Positions 1 through 8,720 of a DNA stretch of 13,112 nucleotides are shown piece after piece. Under the pieces are notes generated by a model. The model did no database searches and had not been told where the DNA came from. It saw only the letters and a list, made by a program, of their open reading frames with translations. Numbering within the stretch: the first letter of the stretch is position 1; each line of letters opens with the position of its first letter. A program made the position numbers and the translations under genes. This DNA comes from GCA-2699365 sp036160955 (GTDB lineage Bacteria > Verrucomicrobiota > Verrucomicrobiia > Opitutales > Coraliomargaritaceae), in the NCBI GenBank assembly GCA_036160955.1, contig JAYYDJ010000024.1:1-13112 (forward strand). Reading direction: 5' to 3'.

Positions 1-692
1 TGAAGTGGTAACTGAGCAGATTTACCTATAAAACCACACATTAAGCAGGCTGCAATTGTTGCATTAAGTAAATCAGGCTGCGCAGCAACTAAAGCCTCGA
101 GCTGAACTAAATTAACGGTACCAAAGTGCCAATAAGCAAAAACGATTCCAACCAAGAACCCGAGGTCTCCAATACGATTAACAATAAATGCTTTTTTAGA
201 TGCTACTTTTGCTTCTTCAGTTTCAAAATAATGGCCAATCAACATATAAGAACTAAATCCTACTAATTCCCAAAAAACGAAAATCATGATCAAATTATCA
301 GCGAGTATAATACCCAGCATGGAAAACATGAAAATTGAAAGCCCACCAAAAAATCGTGCTTTAGCCGTATCCGACTGCATATACCCCAAACTAAAGATAT
401 GAATTAAAAAACCCACAAAAGCGACCATTGTGAGCATAGTCGCAGCTATACCATCAAAGAGAAATCCCATCTGTACTTTAAAGGCTCCAAATCGCAGCCA
501 ATCCCAAGAGACAGAAATTGCAGAACCATCAAAATAAGCGATAGTTATAACACAAAATATACAGATAAGTCCCGCGGCAGCTACAGAAAAATATGAAGCT
601 ATTGCGCCTAATCGGCGCATAAATAATGCAATCAAAGTAGCAGAAACTAAAGGCGTTAACAATAAAGCTATAAGTATTTGTGTGGAAGTCAT
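1..692 (-). CDS. nuoL: NADH-quinone oxidoreductase subunit L (NuoL), N-terminal part, cut by the window edge
   Basis: This is the antiporter-like membrane subunit at the far end of the complex I membrane arm, which takes part in proton pumping. About 230 N-terminal residues are visible, out of roughly 600-650 usual for the family; the rest lies beyond base 1. My translation begins MTSTQILIALLLTP and is a run of hydrophobic helices. Near residues 141-150 it has FWELVGFSSY, whose Glu142 matches the conserved helix-5 glutamate. GKSAQLPL at 223-230 carries Lys224, matching the helix-7 lysine; both are known proton-path residues. The ATG lies 4 bases after the nuoK stop with TAAGG just ahead of it, so translation is probably coupled to nuoK. 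No stop or frameshift is seen. Family identity is very likely; NuoM and NuoN should follow on the left. Confidence 0.95.
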   Translation of the reverse strand, partial: MTSTQILIALLLTPLVSATLIALFMRRLGAIASYFSVAAAGLICIFCVITIAYFDGSAISVSWDWLRFGAFKVQMGFLFDGIAATMLTMVAFVGFLIHIFSLGYMQSDTAKARFFGGLSIFMFSMLGIILADNLIMIFVFWELVGFSSYMLIGHYFETEEAKVASKKAFIVNRIGDLGFLVGIVFAYWHFGTVNLVQLEALVAAQPDLLNATIAACLMCGFIGKSAQLPL

Positions 693-696
693 AACC

Positions 697-1002
697 TTAG
701 CGACTCAAAGCATTGATTTCGTCAACCATAACCGATTGACGACGGCGATACAGAGCAACCACGATTGCAAGGCCAACAGCTACCTCAGCAGCGGCAACCG
801 TAATAATGAAAAAAACAAAAATATTTCCATCCATCGTACCGTTATAACGAGAGAATGAGACAAGCGCTAAATTAACCGCATTCAACATAAGCTCCAATGA
901 CATATAAATAACCAGAGTATTTTTGCGCAAAATAACTCCAAAAATACCAATAGAGAAAAGCAGGCCAGAAACCATCAGAAATGCATTAAGACCAATTGTC
1001 AT
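697..1002 (-). CDS. nuoK: NADH-quinone oxidoreductase subunit K (NuoK)
   Basis: This is a small membrane-arm subunit of complex I, related to MrpC, with three transmembrane helices. It has 101 residues, the usual family length. The two buried glutamates known to matter for proton transfer are present: Glu37 in the SLELMLNAVNL stretch and Glu73 in VAAAEVAVGLA. The ATG overlaps the nuoJ stop by four bases (ATGA), and GGGA sits about eight bases upstream, so the start is well supported and coupled to nuoJ. It lies between nuoJ and nuoL, the standard order. Nothing looks unusual. Confidence 0.97.
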   Translation of the reverse strand: MTIGLNAFLMVSGLLFSIGIFGVILRKNTLVIYMSLELMLNAVNLALVSFSRYNGTMDGNIFVFFIITVAAAEVAVGLAIVVALYRRRQSVMVDEINALSR

Positions 1003-1580
1003 GAAGCATCCCTTTCCTTTTTTAGCAAGGCTTCTGCTTCGAGCTGTTCGGATGATTTCTTACTAATAACAATAACTCCAATCATGCCAGATAATAGCAA
1101 GAATCCAGTAACTTGAAACGGCAGCATATATTTAGAGAATAAACTGTATCCAAATGATTTAGAAGAGGTAGTAAAAGGAATTTTAGAGACTAAACTACCA
1201 TCAGGATTAGCTGCTACCGGAAGTAGTTCTGGTTCTGGTAAATAATCTCCTGAGAAAGCAAAAATCACAAGACCTGATACAATTATAAAACTTAGCACAG
1301 CAAGTAAATTTGAGCGCATACTCTTACGCTTACTCAGCTCAATTTCTTCAACGTTCAAGAGCATAATAATAAAGAGGAATAATACCATTACAGCACCTGC
1401 GTAGACTAATATTTGCAAAATTGCCAAAAAGTAGGCCTCTAACAGAACAAACAAGGCGGCAGTTCCAACAAATGCCGCAATCATGCACATAGCCCCATTT
1501 ACTGCGTTAGGGCTCATTACCATAAGCAATGCAGCAATTAGTGTGAATGCCGATAAAATATAAAATAATATGTCGAGCAT
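999..1580 (-). CDS. nuoJ: NADH-quinone oxidoreductase subunit J (NuoJ)
   Basis: This is a membrane-arm subunit of complex I (ND6 family) with five expected helices. It has 193 residues, normal for bacteria. The best-conserved stretch, ILVYAGAVMVLFLFIIMLL at about 57-75, contains Tyr60, matching the conserved tyrosine of the helix with the pi-bulge that couples quinone reduction to pumping. A longer polar loop (about 110-140) precedes the last helix, and the tail after about 175 is charged. The start follows the nuoI stop by six bases. No Shine-Dalgarno-like sequence is visible ahead of it, so coupling to nuoI is the likely way it is translated. Confidence 0.96.
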   Translation of the reverse strand: MLDILFYILSAFTLIAALLMVMSPNAVNGAMCMIAAFVGTAALFVLLEAYFLAILQILVYAGAVMVLFLFIIMLLNVEEIELSKRKSMRSNLLAVLSFIIVSGLVIFAFSGDYLPEPELLPVAANPDGSLVSKIPFTTSSKSFGYSLFSKYMLPFQVTGFLLLSGMIGVIVISKKSSEQLEAEALLKKERDAS

Positions 1581-1586
1581 GAGTTA

Positions 1587-2138
1587 TTAATGGGCTGTAT
1601 TACCAAGTGCTTCGGCAGACTTTTTCTTATCCCACTTAAAATGCTGATCTGGTAGGGTTCCGCCCAACTCATAAAGTTTATCTTTCTTATTAATCATATC
1701 GTTGCGACTGTAACCAGAAAGCGAAAATACATCCTGTAAAAAGATTGCTTCCTCCGGGCAAACCTCTTGGCAAAGTCCACAGTAAATACAACGTAGCATA
1801 TTAATATCGAATTCTTTAGGAGCCTTCTCAACGTGCGCGCGTTCAGGTTCATTATCCACGTCTACTTCACCTGGTGTAATTCGAATCGCCTTAGGCGGGC
1901 ATACAAATTCACATAGCTGACAGGAAACGCATTTTTCTCGGCCATGAGGGTCCTTTACTAGAGTCGGAACCCCACGATAATCATCAGGAATAACCGGCCT
2001 TTCTTCAGGGTACTGCAAAGTTATCGGCTTCTTTAGCATATTAGAGAGAGTCGTTTTCAGCCCTGTTAAAATTTGAGGAAGATACGTCTTTTCTGCCCAC
2101 GTTAGGGCTTTGCGTTCTATAACTTTAGTTTTGGCCAT
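1587..2138 (-). CDS. nuoI: NADH-quinone oxidoreductase subunit I (NuoI), two [4Fe-4S] clusters
   Basis: This is the peripheral-arm ferredoxin-like subunit that passes electrons through clusters N6a and N6b towards NuoB. It has 183 residues, within the family range. Two classic CxxCxxCxxxCP motifs are visible: Cys70, 73, 76 and 80 (CVSCQLCEFVCP) and Cys117, 120, 123 and 127 (CIYCGLCQEVCP). The N-terminal 60 residues are basic and amphipathic, as expected for the part that lies on the membrane next to NuoH. The ATG lies 12 bases after the nuoH stop in a T-rich stretch with no clear ribosome binding site. The C-terminal tail is lysine-rich. No residue expected for cluster binding is missing. Confidence 0.97.
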   Translation of the reverse strand: MAKTKVIERKALTWAEKTYLPQILTGLKTTLSNMLKKPITLQYPEERPVIPDDYRGVPTLVKDPHGREKCVSCQLCEFVCPPKAIRITPGEVDVDNEPERAHVEKAPKEFDINMLRCIYCGLCQEVCPEEAIFLQDVFSLSGYSRNDMINKKDKLYELGGTLPDQHFKWDKKKSAEALGNTAH

Positions 2139-2150
2139 AAAAATATACGA

Positions 2151-3269
2151 TTAAAAGGTATCTATAATGGCGATTACCAAAGTGTTAAATACCAGATTGC
2201 CAATCGCTAGTGGCAGCAGAATTTTCCATCCTAGCGCCATCACTTGGTCATAGCGAAAACGCGGAAGAGTCCAACGTATCCAAATAAAGAAAAAAATCAT
2301 CAGGCAAACTTTACCCATAAACCATAACACTGAGAGTAAGGCACCCGAATAACCTTCCGGCCATGGATCAGCAAATCCTGGAAGAAAATGCCACCCACCA
2401 GCAAATAATAGTACAAAAATTCCAGAACCCATTATGATATGAGCATATTCAGCAACAAAAAATAAACCAAACTTAAATGCCCCGTACTCGGTATGAAATC
2501 CGCCAACTAAGTCAGTCTCTGACTCAGCCATATCAAATGGTAAACGATTGGTTTCTGCAAATAAAGCTACCAAAAAAATGAGTGCGGAAAGTGGTTGCCA
2601 TATGCCAAGCCACAAGCCCTGTTGCGATTGCACAACTCCAAAAAGGCTCATCCCATACTCAGATCCTGGTACCGCGGACCACATAAAAACCGGCAAGATT
2701 GCTAACCCCATAGCTAACTCATATGAAATCATTTGAGCTGAAGAGCGAATAGCTCCCAAAAAAGGATATTTTGAATTTGATGACCATCCAGCTAGTACAA
2801 TTCCATAAACGCCTAGTGAAGATATGGCTAAAATAAACAAGAACCCCACATCTAGATTTGCCAATGCGAGTGGCTGGATGTTACCAGTATCATCGACATA
2901 ACGGCCAAAAGGCAGTACTACCATTGTCGTCAAAGCTGGAGTGAGCGCTACAATAGGCGCTAAATAATAATAACCAATTTTTACATGCCCAGGAGTGATC
3001 TCTTCCTTAAAAAGAAACTTTAATCCATCGGCAGCTGGCTGAAATATACCCAAGCCTGTCAGTACGTTACCAATAATTGGAATATTGCCTACAAGTGGTA
3101 ATCTAGTTCTGTTAGGACCCACTCTTCGCTGAATCCAGCTACATACTTTGCGCTCTGCTAAGACCGAGTAGCTACACAAGCCCATAAATACAGAAACCAT
3201 TAGTAGCGCAAAAACAACTGGCATCAACAAAGGTAAAGAATCACTAATTAAATTCATATCTAATTTCAC
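2151..3269 (-). CDS. nuoH: NADH-quinone oxidoreductase subunit H (NuoH), GTG start
   Basis: This membrane subunit forms the ubiquinone or menaquinone entry chamber and the start of the proton path in complex I. It has 372 residues and about eight helices. Family motifs are clear: AERKVCSWIQRRVGPNR at 38-54, and the acidic quinone-site loop FAETNRLPFDMAESETD around 237-253 with Glu239, Glu249 and Glu251, followed by TEY at 260-262. The reading frame opens with GTG that shares one base with the nuoG stop (TAGTG). GGAGG lies four bases ahead, so I prefer GTG over the ATG four codons inside. The window carries no NuoA, its usual neighbour in the assembled complex. Otherwise the gene looks ordinary. 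Confidence 0.97.
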   Translation of the reverse strand: MKLDMNLISDSLPLLMPVVFALLMVSVFMGLCSYSVLAERKVCSWIQRRVGPNRTRLPLVGNIPIIGNVLTGLGIFQPAADGLKFLFKEEITPGHVKIGYYYLAPIVALTPALTTMVVLPFGRYVDDTGNIQPLALANLDVGFLFILAISSLGVYGIVLAGWSSNSKYPFLGAIRSSAQMISYELAMGLAILPVFMWSAVPGSEYGMSLFGVVQSQQGLWLGIWQPLSALIFLVALFAETNRLPFDMAESETDLVGGFHTEYGAFKFGLFFVAEYAHIIMGSGIFVLLFAGGWHFLPGFADPWPEGYSGALLSVLWFMGKVCLMIFFFIWIRWTLPRFRYDQVMALGWKILLPLAIGNLVFNTLVIAIIDTF

Positions 3270-4987
3270 TATGCCTCCACAACCTCAGTATATGCCTCTT
3301 TGAATGCTGTTGGATCGTATTTTAGATTTTTACTCTCTGAAAATGAGAGGTCTAGAAATGCCCTTGGATTGATTTGCATACCTTGCTGGTCCCCAATTTT
3401 TTGCCATGTAATTGATTCAAACTCATCGATCGTATTTGATAAGTCCTGCCAAACCATATTGAGCGAAACAGGCTCGATACTATCACCTGCCATCTTCACA
3501 AAAATCTTAGCAAGCATCAAAACATCACTAATTACACCCTTAGGTCCCGGAATAGCGGGTAAAAATTGCTGCAAAATAAAGTTTTGATTCACAAATGCAC
3601 CAGACTTTTCAAAAACTGTGAGTGTAGGAATCACTACTTTAGCAACTTCACTTGTCTTATTCGCTAGATTGCCAAGATATATGATGGATACTTTAGAGAG
3701 CGATTCTTGCGAAATTCCCACGCTTGTAAGATCTTCGTTAACGACAAAAAGAGTCTGTATCACGCCTGATTGAATCTGTGAATTTACAGAATCTGCAGTA
3801 GCACTCGGTAGTTCAGTGATAAGCCGGTTTAGCAGCGCACCGCGTAGATTCGGCGTGCGGTCTTCTGATAGCAATATACCATCTCCAACACCAGTTTTTG
3901 CAATGATGGTAGTTGATGCGTTAATATAATCTGATATTTTCTTAAGATAAAATTGTTCTTCGACGCTACTGTGAGCAGAACCGATAAGCGCTACTTTTCC
4001 TTTTAGTAATATATCTGCTGCTGTTTGCGCAACAGTATCAATATCTTGGTTAACTCCATCAATAGTGTAATTGTTGATACGATTTTCTGATTCGGTCTCT
4101 TTAAAGAGTCCACGGCCTGAATCTGTCATCCAAGTATCATTAGTCGCATCATTTTGTCGTGGGGTAATGCGATAAATTTTTCCCTCACGACTCCAGACGG
4201 TTGTATTCGAACCAACACTACTTTCTGTGCAGATGCTATTCGTACGCTTTAGAAACCATACCCGCATTTTAAAGCGAAAATCTGTACTTGTAAGTGCACC
4301 AACCGGACAGATGTCTACTGTATTAAGTGAATAATTGTTGGCTAAGTCTTTGCCTGGGTAACATGTTAAAGTTGAATATGTACCACGATCTACAAAACCA
4401 AGAACATCGTCTTTAGCAATTTCCTGAGAAAATCGTATACAGCGCGAGCATAAAATGCAGCGCTCATCATCAAGCGTTACACGAGGACCTAATCGAGTAC
4501 GTTTTGGTTTTACATTTTTATTTTCAATAAAACGACTTTCACCACGACCATGGTCCGCAGAGAACTCTTGTAATCGGCATTCACCGGCTTGGTCACAGAT
4601 AGGGCAATCTAGGGGATGATTAATTAAAAGGAATTCTGTGACCCCGTTGCGGGCGTCTTTGACCATAGTAGAATTAGTTCGCAAATGCATCCCTGGCGAT
4701 ACATTGGTGGAGCATCCAATCGTTGGCTTAGGCGACCATCCTATCTTCTGCTCACCGTTAGTATCCATAACTGGATCTCCAGTTACTCGGTCACGCATAG
4801 GCATTCCCATTTCAATTAAGCACATACGACAGTTGCCAGCGATCGAAAGCTTAGGGTGATAACAATAATGTGGGACCTCTTTACCGTGCAATTTAGCTGC
4901 TTCAATCGCATTTATTCCTTTAGGAACTTGAACATCGACTCCGTCAATATTGATAGCAATGGTTTCAACTGTATCGGGTAGGCTCAT
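3269..4987 (-). CDS. nuoG: NADH-quinone oxidoreductase subunit G (NuoG), short form without a complete N7 site
   Basis: This is the large iron-sulphur subunit of the NADH-oxidising arm. From the N-terminus I see a [2Fe-2S] ferredoxin domain with Cys42, Cys53, Cys56 and Cys92; the His-Cys3 [4Fe-4S] site His124, Cys128, Cys131, Cys137; and a second [4Fe-4S] site Cys177, Cys180, Cys183, Cys227 (CPVGAL). The following molybdopterin-oxidoreductase-like region starts SICTESSVGSN. Of the four N7 cysteines only Cys253 remains; the aligned positions 256, 260 and 288 are Ser, Ser and Thr. At 572 residues it is far shorter than the roughly 680-900 of many relatives, the loss being in the non-catalytic C-terminal domain. 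The frame is intact, and the gene sits two bases after nuoF and overlaps nuoH by one base, so it is a natural short form rather than a broken gene. Confidence 0.96.
   Translation of the reverse strand: MSLPDTVETIAINIDGVDVQVPKGINAIEAAKLHGKEVPHYCYHPKLSIAGNCRMCLIEMGMPMRDRVTGDPVMDTNGEQKIGWSPKPTIGCSTNVSPGMHLRTNSTMVKDARNGVTEFLLINHPLDCPICDQAGECRLQEFSADHGRGESRFIENKNVKPKRTRLGPRVTLDDERCILCSRCIRFSQEIAKDDVLGFVDRGTYSTLTCYPGKDLANNYSLNTVDICPVGALTSTDFRFKMRVWFLKRTNSICTESSVGSNTTVWSREGKIYRITPRQNDATNDTWMTDSGRGLFKETESENRINNYTIDGVNQDIDTVAQTAADILLKGKVALIGSAHSSVEEQFYLKKISDYINASTTIIAKTGVGDGILLSEDRTPNLRGALLNRLITELPSATADSVNSQIQSGVIQTLFVVNEDLTSVGISQESLSKVSIIYLGNLANKTSEVAKVVIPTLTVFEKSGAFVNQNFILQQFLPAIPGPKGVISDVLMLAKIFVKMAGDSIEPVSLNMVWQDLSNTIDEFESITWQKIGDQQGMQINPRAFLDLSFSESKNLKYDPTAFKEAYTEVVEA
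3274..3278 (-). promoter_or_regulatory. Ribosome binding site of nuoH, inside the end of nuoG
   Basis: On the minus strand GGAGG is followed by four bases and then GTG. It is the strongest Shine-Dalgarno match in the nuo operon and lies inside the last codons of nuoG. It decides the GTG start of nuoH over the downstream ATG, which would be 16 bases away. Confidence 0.7.
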
Positions 4988-4989
4988 TA

Positions 4990-6378
4990 CTAAATCAAAG
5001 TTGTTTCTATTTTTGTCGGCTTTGCTTCATTGCGTTGCGAAGCTTGCTCACGAGCTTTTTGAATAAATTCATCCTTAAATTTCTCAATAAAGCTTTGCAC
5101 CGGCCATGAAGCTGCCTCACCAAACGCACAAATGGTACGCCCAGCTATCTGATCAGCAATATTCATAAGTAGATCAGCATCTTCTTCGCGTGCTTGTCCC
5201 GCACACATGCGAGCTGTAACCTTACGCATCCAAGGAACTCCCTCTCTACATGGGGTGCATTGCCCGCAACTTTCGTGTGCATAGAAATAATTAATGTTAG
5301 CCAAAGCTTCAACCATATCGGTCGTATCATCCATAACGATAACTCCACCAGACCCAGACATCGAGCCGCAAGCCATCAAACTATCAAAATCCATAGGAAT
5401 ATCTTCAATGCCCCAATCAAAATCAGTGCCATCCTTTAGTTTACCTTTAAATCGCTCGTCAGCGCGTAATACTTTCGCTGAAGAACCTCCTGGGATAACG
5501 GCCTTGAGTTTACGCCCTGGCTTCAGTCCCCCACAAACATCAAAGATTAATTGACCCAGGGTAACACCAGCGCAAGGGAACTCGTAATAACCAGGTTTCT
5601 GTACATGACCCGATACACACCAGATGCGCGTACCAGTATTACCTGGAGTACCAATCTTTGAAAATGCTTCTCCACCCATGTGGATAATATGCTTAACATC
5701 ACATAGAGTTTCTACATTATTTACTATAGTTGGACATTGATAGGCACCCAAAGCAGCAGGAAAATAAGGTGGTTTAATCCTTGGATTCGCTCGTTTTCCC
5801 TCCAGTGATTCAATTAGTCCGGTTTCTTCACCACAGATATAAGCACCTGCACCACGGTGAACGATGATATCACAGGAATAACCAGAACCAAGGATATCGT
5901 CTCCTAAGAAATTTTTATTTCGAGCCTCCTCAATCGCACGTTCTAGAATTTGGTAACCTTCGAAGAACTCTCCACGTATGTAGATAAAAGCTAATTTAGC
6001 CTGAATTGCAAAAGCTGCGCACATCATTCCCTCAATCAATTGATGAGGGTCTTGATGAATAATTTGGCGATCCTTAAATGTTCCTGGTTCTGACTCATCA
6101 GCATTACAAATTAGATAGATTGGCTTGCCAGACTTTCGATCTAAAAACTTCCATTTCATTCCTGCAGGAAACCCTGCTCCGCCACGTCCACGCACACCAG
6201 AGTCAAGCACCTCTTGGCAAATAGTCTCTGGTTGCATGCCAACAGCTTTCTTTAAATCCTCATACCCGCCATTTTTAATATAACACTCGATGTCGTTACT
6301 GTAATCAGGTTGATCGACATGTTTAAAAATAAGTCGGTATTGTTGATGTTCCATAATCGAACGCTTAAAGGTCTCCAT
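4990..6378 (-). CDS. nuoF: NADH-quinone oxidoreductase subunit F (NuoF), NADH and FMN binding
   Basis: This is the catalytic subunit that binds NADH and FMN and carries cluster N3. It has 462 residues. Visible motifs are the FMN/NADH glycine loop GRGGAGFPAGMKW (64-76), NADESEPGTFKDR (92-104), GAGAYICGEETGLIESLEGK (176-195), and the [4Fe-4S] ligands ESCGQCTPCREG with Cys371, Cys374 and Cys377 plus Cys417 in TICAFGEAA. The longest frame starts at 6378 and overlaps nuoE by 14 bases, with no clear ribosome binding site. An in-frame ATG at 6354 (MEHQQYRLIF) matches where the conserved part begins and could be the true start. The C-terminal tail after about 440 is polar and lysine-rich. Its partners NuoE and NuoG flank it. 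Confidence 0.97.
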   Translation of the reverse strand: METFKRSIMEHQQYRLIFKHVDQPDYSNDIECYIKNGGYEDLKKAVGMQPETICQEVLDSGVRGRGGAGFPAGMKWKFLDRKSGKPIYLICNADESEPGTFKDRQIIHQDPHQLIEGMMCAAFAIQAKLAFIYIRGEFFEGYQILERAIEEARNKNFLGDDILGSGYSCDIIVHRGAGAYICGEETGLIESLEGKRANPRIKPPYFPAALGAYQCPTIVNNVETLCDVKHIIHMGGEAFSKIGTPGNTGTRIWCVSGHVQKPGYYEFPCAGVTLGQLIFDVCGGLKPGRKLKAVIPGGSSAKVLRADERFKGKLKDGTDFDWGIEDIPMDFDSLMACGSMSGSGGVIVMDDTTDMVEALANINYFYAHESCGQCTPCREGVPWMRKVTARMCAGQAREEDADLLMNIADQIAGRTICAFGEAASWPVQSFIEKFKDEFIQKAREQASQRNEAKPTKIETTLI

Positions 6379-6844
6379 TTTTTATTTTATTAGCCAGCTC
6401 TGTTGCTCGATCTGGGCTAATATCAGTATACTCGTCTTCACCGACCATCACGACTGGTGCTTTTCCACAGTCCGCATGACATTCAACGAATTCAAGCGTC
6501 ACTAAACCATCTTCGCTAGTGTTACCAACAGATACATCCAGTTCTTCTTCTAGTCGCCTACAAGTACTATACGCCCCAGCAAGAGCGCATGGCAAAGTAC
6601 GACAAACTCTAACATGATACTTTCCTGTAGGTTCAGTCCGCAACATTGGATAAAAAGTCACGATCTCTTGAATATTGATTGGTTGCAAATCTAAGCGGTT
6701 GGCAATCCATTCTATTGCTTGCTCAGATAAATAACCTTGGTCTTCTTGTATCAAATGGCAAAGTGGAAGCGCTGCACTGCGAATAGTTGGATAGCGCGGT
6801 ACTAGCTTATCAATTTTTTCAATCGTATGTGATTTTAAATCCAT
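6365..6844 (-). CDS. nuoE: NADH-quinone oxidoreductase subunit E (NuoE), [2Fe-2S] thioredoxin-like
   Basis: This is the 24-kDa-type subunit that carries the off-path [2Fe-2S] cluster N1a beside the FMN of NuoF. It has 159 residues, the standard size. The N-terminal helical part (about 1-70) includes VTFYPMLRTEPTGKYHVRVC, and the thioredoxin-like domain holds the cluster ligands Cys81 and Cys86 (CRTLPC) with Cys122 and Cys126 (ECHADCGKAP). The start lies 20 bases after the nuoD stop, in an AT-rich gap without a visible Shine-Dalgarno sequence. The 3' end overlaps the longest nuoF frame by 14 bases. All ligands are present. Confidence 0.97.
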   Translation of the reverse strand: MDLKSHTIEKIDKLVPRYPTIRSAALPLCHLIQEDQGYLSEQAIEWIANRLDLQPINIQEIVTFYPMLRTEPTGKYHVRVCRTLPCALAGAYSTCRRLEEELDVSVGNTSEDGLVTLEFVECHADCGKAPVVMVGEDEYTDISPDRATELANKIKNGDL

Positions 6845-6864
6845 ATATGTATAAAGTTATAAAT

Positions 6865-8103
6865 CTATCGATCACACTCTCCTAAAACAAAGTCCAATGA
6901 GCCTAACAATACAGTTATATCAGCTAAATAATGACCTGGGACAACCTTCTCTACGATACTTAATGAGCTGAATGAGGGGCCACGAATCTTCAGCTTATAT
7001 GGAACTCCCCCTCCTTTAGAAACTACATAAAACCCGAGAGCACCTTTCGGGTTTTCGGCTTCAAAATAAGCTTCACCGCGGGGTATTTGAGGCCCTTCCG
7101 TTGTGATCATAAAATTTTGAATTAGTTCTTCCATACTGGTCAGAACTTTAGACTTCTCCGGTGCAACTATCTTTTTAGCATCCTCGCAATAAAATGGGCC
7201 ATCAGGGATTGTCTCGATAACTTGTCTTATTATTTGAACCGATTGGCGCACTTCTTCGGCACGCATCAAATAGCGATCATAACAATCCCCACTTGTCCCA
7301 ATTGGTACCTCGAAATCATATTTTTCATAACCAAGATAAGGCTTATCCTTACGCAAATCGAGATCGACACCAGAAGCACGCAAGTTTGGTCCAGTTAAAC
7401 CATAAGCAATCGCATCTTCTTTAGAAATTGCTCCTATACCAACCGTGCGATCCATAAATATACGATTACGAGTGAGTAACTTATCGACTTCATCGAGTAC
7501 TCCTAAAACCTCTCTGCAAAAATCGCTGACGCGGCCTAGCCATCCATCAGGCAAATCACGAACCACGCCACCAATACGAGTATAGCTAGTCGTGAGACGA
7601 GCGCCGGTTAAATGCTCAAATAATGTGTATAGCTTTTCTCGCTCCGTAAAAGTATACATAAACACGGTCCACGCTCCTGCGTCCATACCATATACTCCAA
7701 TACCAAGTAGATGAGAAGATATCCGTGCTAATTCACAGCATAGGACACGGATAGATTGGCAGCGCTCAGGAACTTCTAATTGAGCAATTTTTTCAACAGC
7801 CATGGCATAGGCTACATTGTTTGCCAATGGTGCCAAGTAATCGAGCCGATCTGTATAAGGTACAAACTGATTAAAGGTCATGTTCTCAGCTATTTTTTCG
7901 GAACCACGATGTAAGTAACCAATAACAGGCTTACATTTTGTGATCACATCGCCATCTAGCTCTGTCAATAGGCGTAATACTCCGTGTGTAGTCGGGTGTG
8001 ATGGCCCTATATTAAGAGACATTGTTTCACCCTTTAGTTCCGTTTCTGCATCTGCCGACCGCGAAGCTAGTTCTTGAATTGAAATTTCTTTTGTAGTCGC
8101 CAT
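6865..8103 (-). CDS. nuoD: NADH-quinone oxidoreductase subunit D (NuoD), quinone-site subunit
   Basis: This is the 49-kDa-type subunit, descended from the large subunit of NiFe hydrogenase, that forms the quinone-reduction site with NuoB and NuoH. It has 412 residues. The start of the conserved region is MSLNIGPSHPTTHGVLR (28-44), and GYLHRGSEK lies at 62-70; the C-terminus ends in the typical VLGSLDFVLGECDR. NuoD is separate from NuoC here, unlike the fused NuoCD of enterobacteria. The ATG shares a base with the nuoC stop (TAATG), and GAGG about seven bases ahead supports it. The first 27 residues are a polar extension, and Met28 is a possible but less likely start. Confidence 0.97.
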   Translation of the reverse strand: MATTKEISIQELASRSADAETELKGETMSLNIGPSHPTTHGVLRLLTELDGDVITKCKPVIGYLHRGSEKIAENMTFNQFVPYTDRLDYLAPLANNVAYAMAVEKIAQLEVPERCQSIRVLCCELARISSHLLGIGVYGMDAGAWTVFMYTFTEREKLYTLFEHLTGARLTTSYTRIGGVVRDLPDGWLGRVSDFCREVLGVLDEVDKLLTRNRIFMDRTVGIGAISKEDAIAYGLTGPNLRASGVDLDLRKDKPYLGYEKYDFEVPIGTSGDCYDRYLMRAEEVRQSVQIIRQVIETIPDGPFYCEDAKKIVAPEKSKVLTSMEELIQNFMITTEGPQIPRGEAYFEAENPKGALGFYVVSKGGGVPYKLKIRGPSFSSLSIVEKVVPGHYLADITVLLGSLDFVLGECDR

Positions 8104-8711
8104 TAGTGAGCCTCTTCTTTTTCAGTCCAGCTTTCGTCCTTAGCTACCGGTTCACAATCGCGCAAACTGCCATCGGCAGATGAAACAAATGGCCCTCCCA
8201 TCATAGGCGCCGGAAGTACTTTCGCATTAGCTGACTCGGCAACATCTACAGCAGGAAATGGAACCTCAATACCAGCCAATGGAAAATCCTTACGTAAAGG
8301 ATGGTAAGGATAATCGTCCCACATTAAAATACGCCGCAAATTAGGATGATCCGTGAAACGAATACCATAAAGATCATATGTCTCACGTTCATGCCAATCA
8401 GCCGCAGGGAAAAGATTACTCAAGGTCGGCAAATATGGATTTACATCATCTATGCAATCGACAGCAACGCGTATGTACTGATGCGTAGCTGTAGAAAGCA
8501 AGTGATAAATCCCAGTAAAACGAGGGCTCTGAACATCCCAATCGACGGCAGTTACACAAGATAATAAGTCATACCCAAAATCATCGCGTAGCGCTAAAAA
8601 AAATGCAAAAAAATGCTCGATCGGACAATTCACTGATAAGTGATCTGATGAATCTCTCTCAACAATAAAGTCAAAACGCTCTTTTAGAAGCGAAAAATTG
8701 ATAGTAGTCAT
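8103..8711 (-). CDS. nuoC: NADH-quinone oxidoreductase subunit C (NuoC)
   Basis: This is the 30-kDa-type subunit of the peripheral arm, which helps hold the Q module together and has no cofactor. It has 202 residues. The family signature is plain: ERETYDLYGIRF at 108-119, followed by HPNLRRILMWDDYPYHPLRKDFPL (122-145). The C-terminal 50 residues are less conserved, acidic, and end in a Glu-rich tail. The gene follows nuoB by nine bases, with TTAGG ahead of the ATG at a slightly long spacing, and overlaps nuoD by one base. It looks ordinary. Confidence 0.96.
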   Translation of the reverse strand: MTTINFSLLKERFDFIVERDSSDHLSVNCPIEHFFAFFLALRDDFGYDLLSCVTAVDWDVQSPRFTGIYHLLSTATHQYIRVAVDCIDDVNPYLPTLSNLFPAADWHERETYDLYGIRFTDHPNLRRILMWDDYPYHPLRKDFPLAGIEVPFPAVDVAESANAKVLPAPMMGGPFVSSADGSLRDCEPVAKDESWTEKEEAH

Positions 8712-8720
8712 AATTTAAAC

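Noticed and set aside
3300..3587. Plus-strand open frame opposite nuoG
   Set aside because: Antisense to the intact NuoG C-terminus, with no ribosome site or recognisable domain.
5163..5348. Minus-strand open frame inside nuoF
   Set aside because: It is another frame of the conserved NuoF C-terminal region; the nuoF frame is continuous through it with all cluster ligands.
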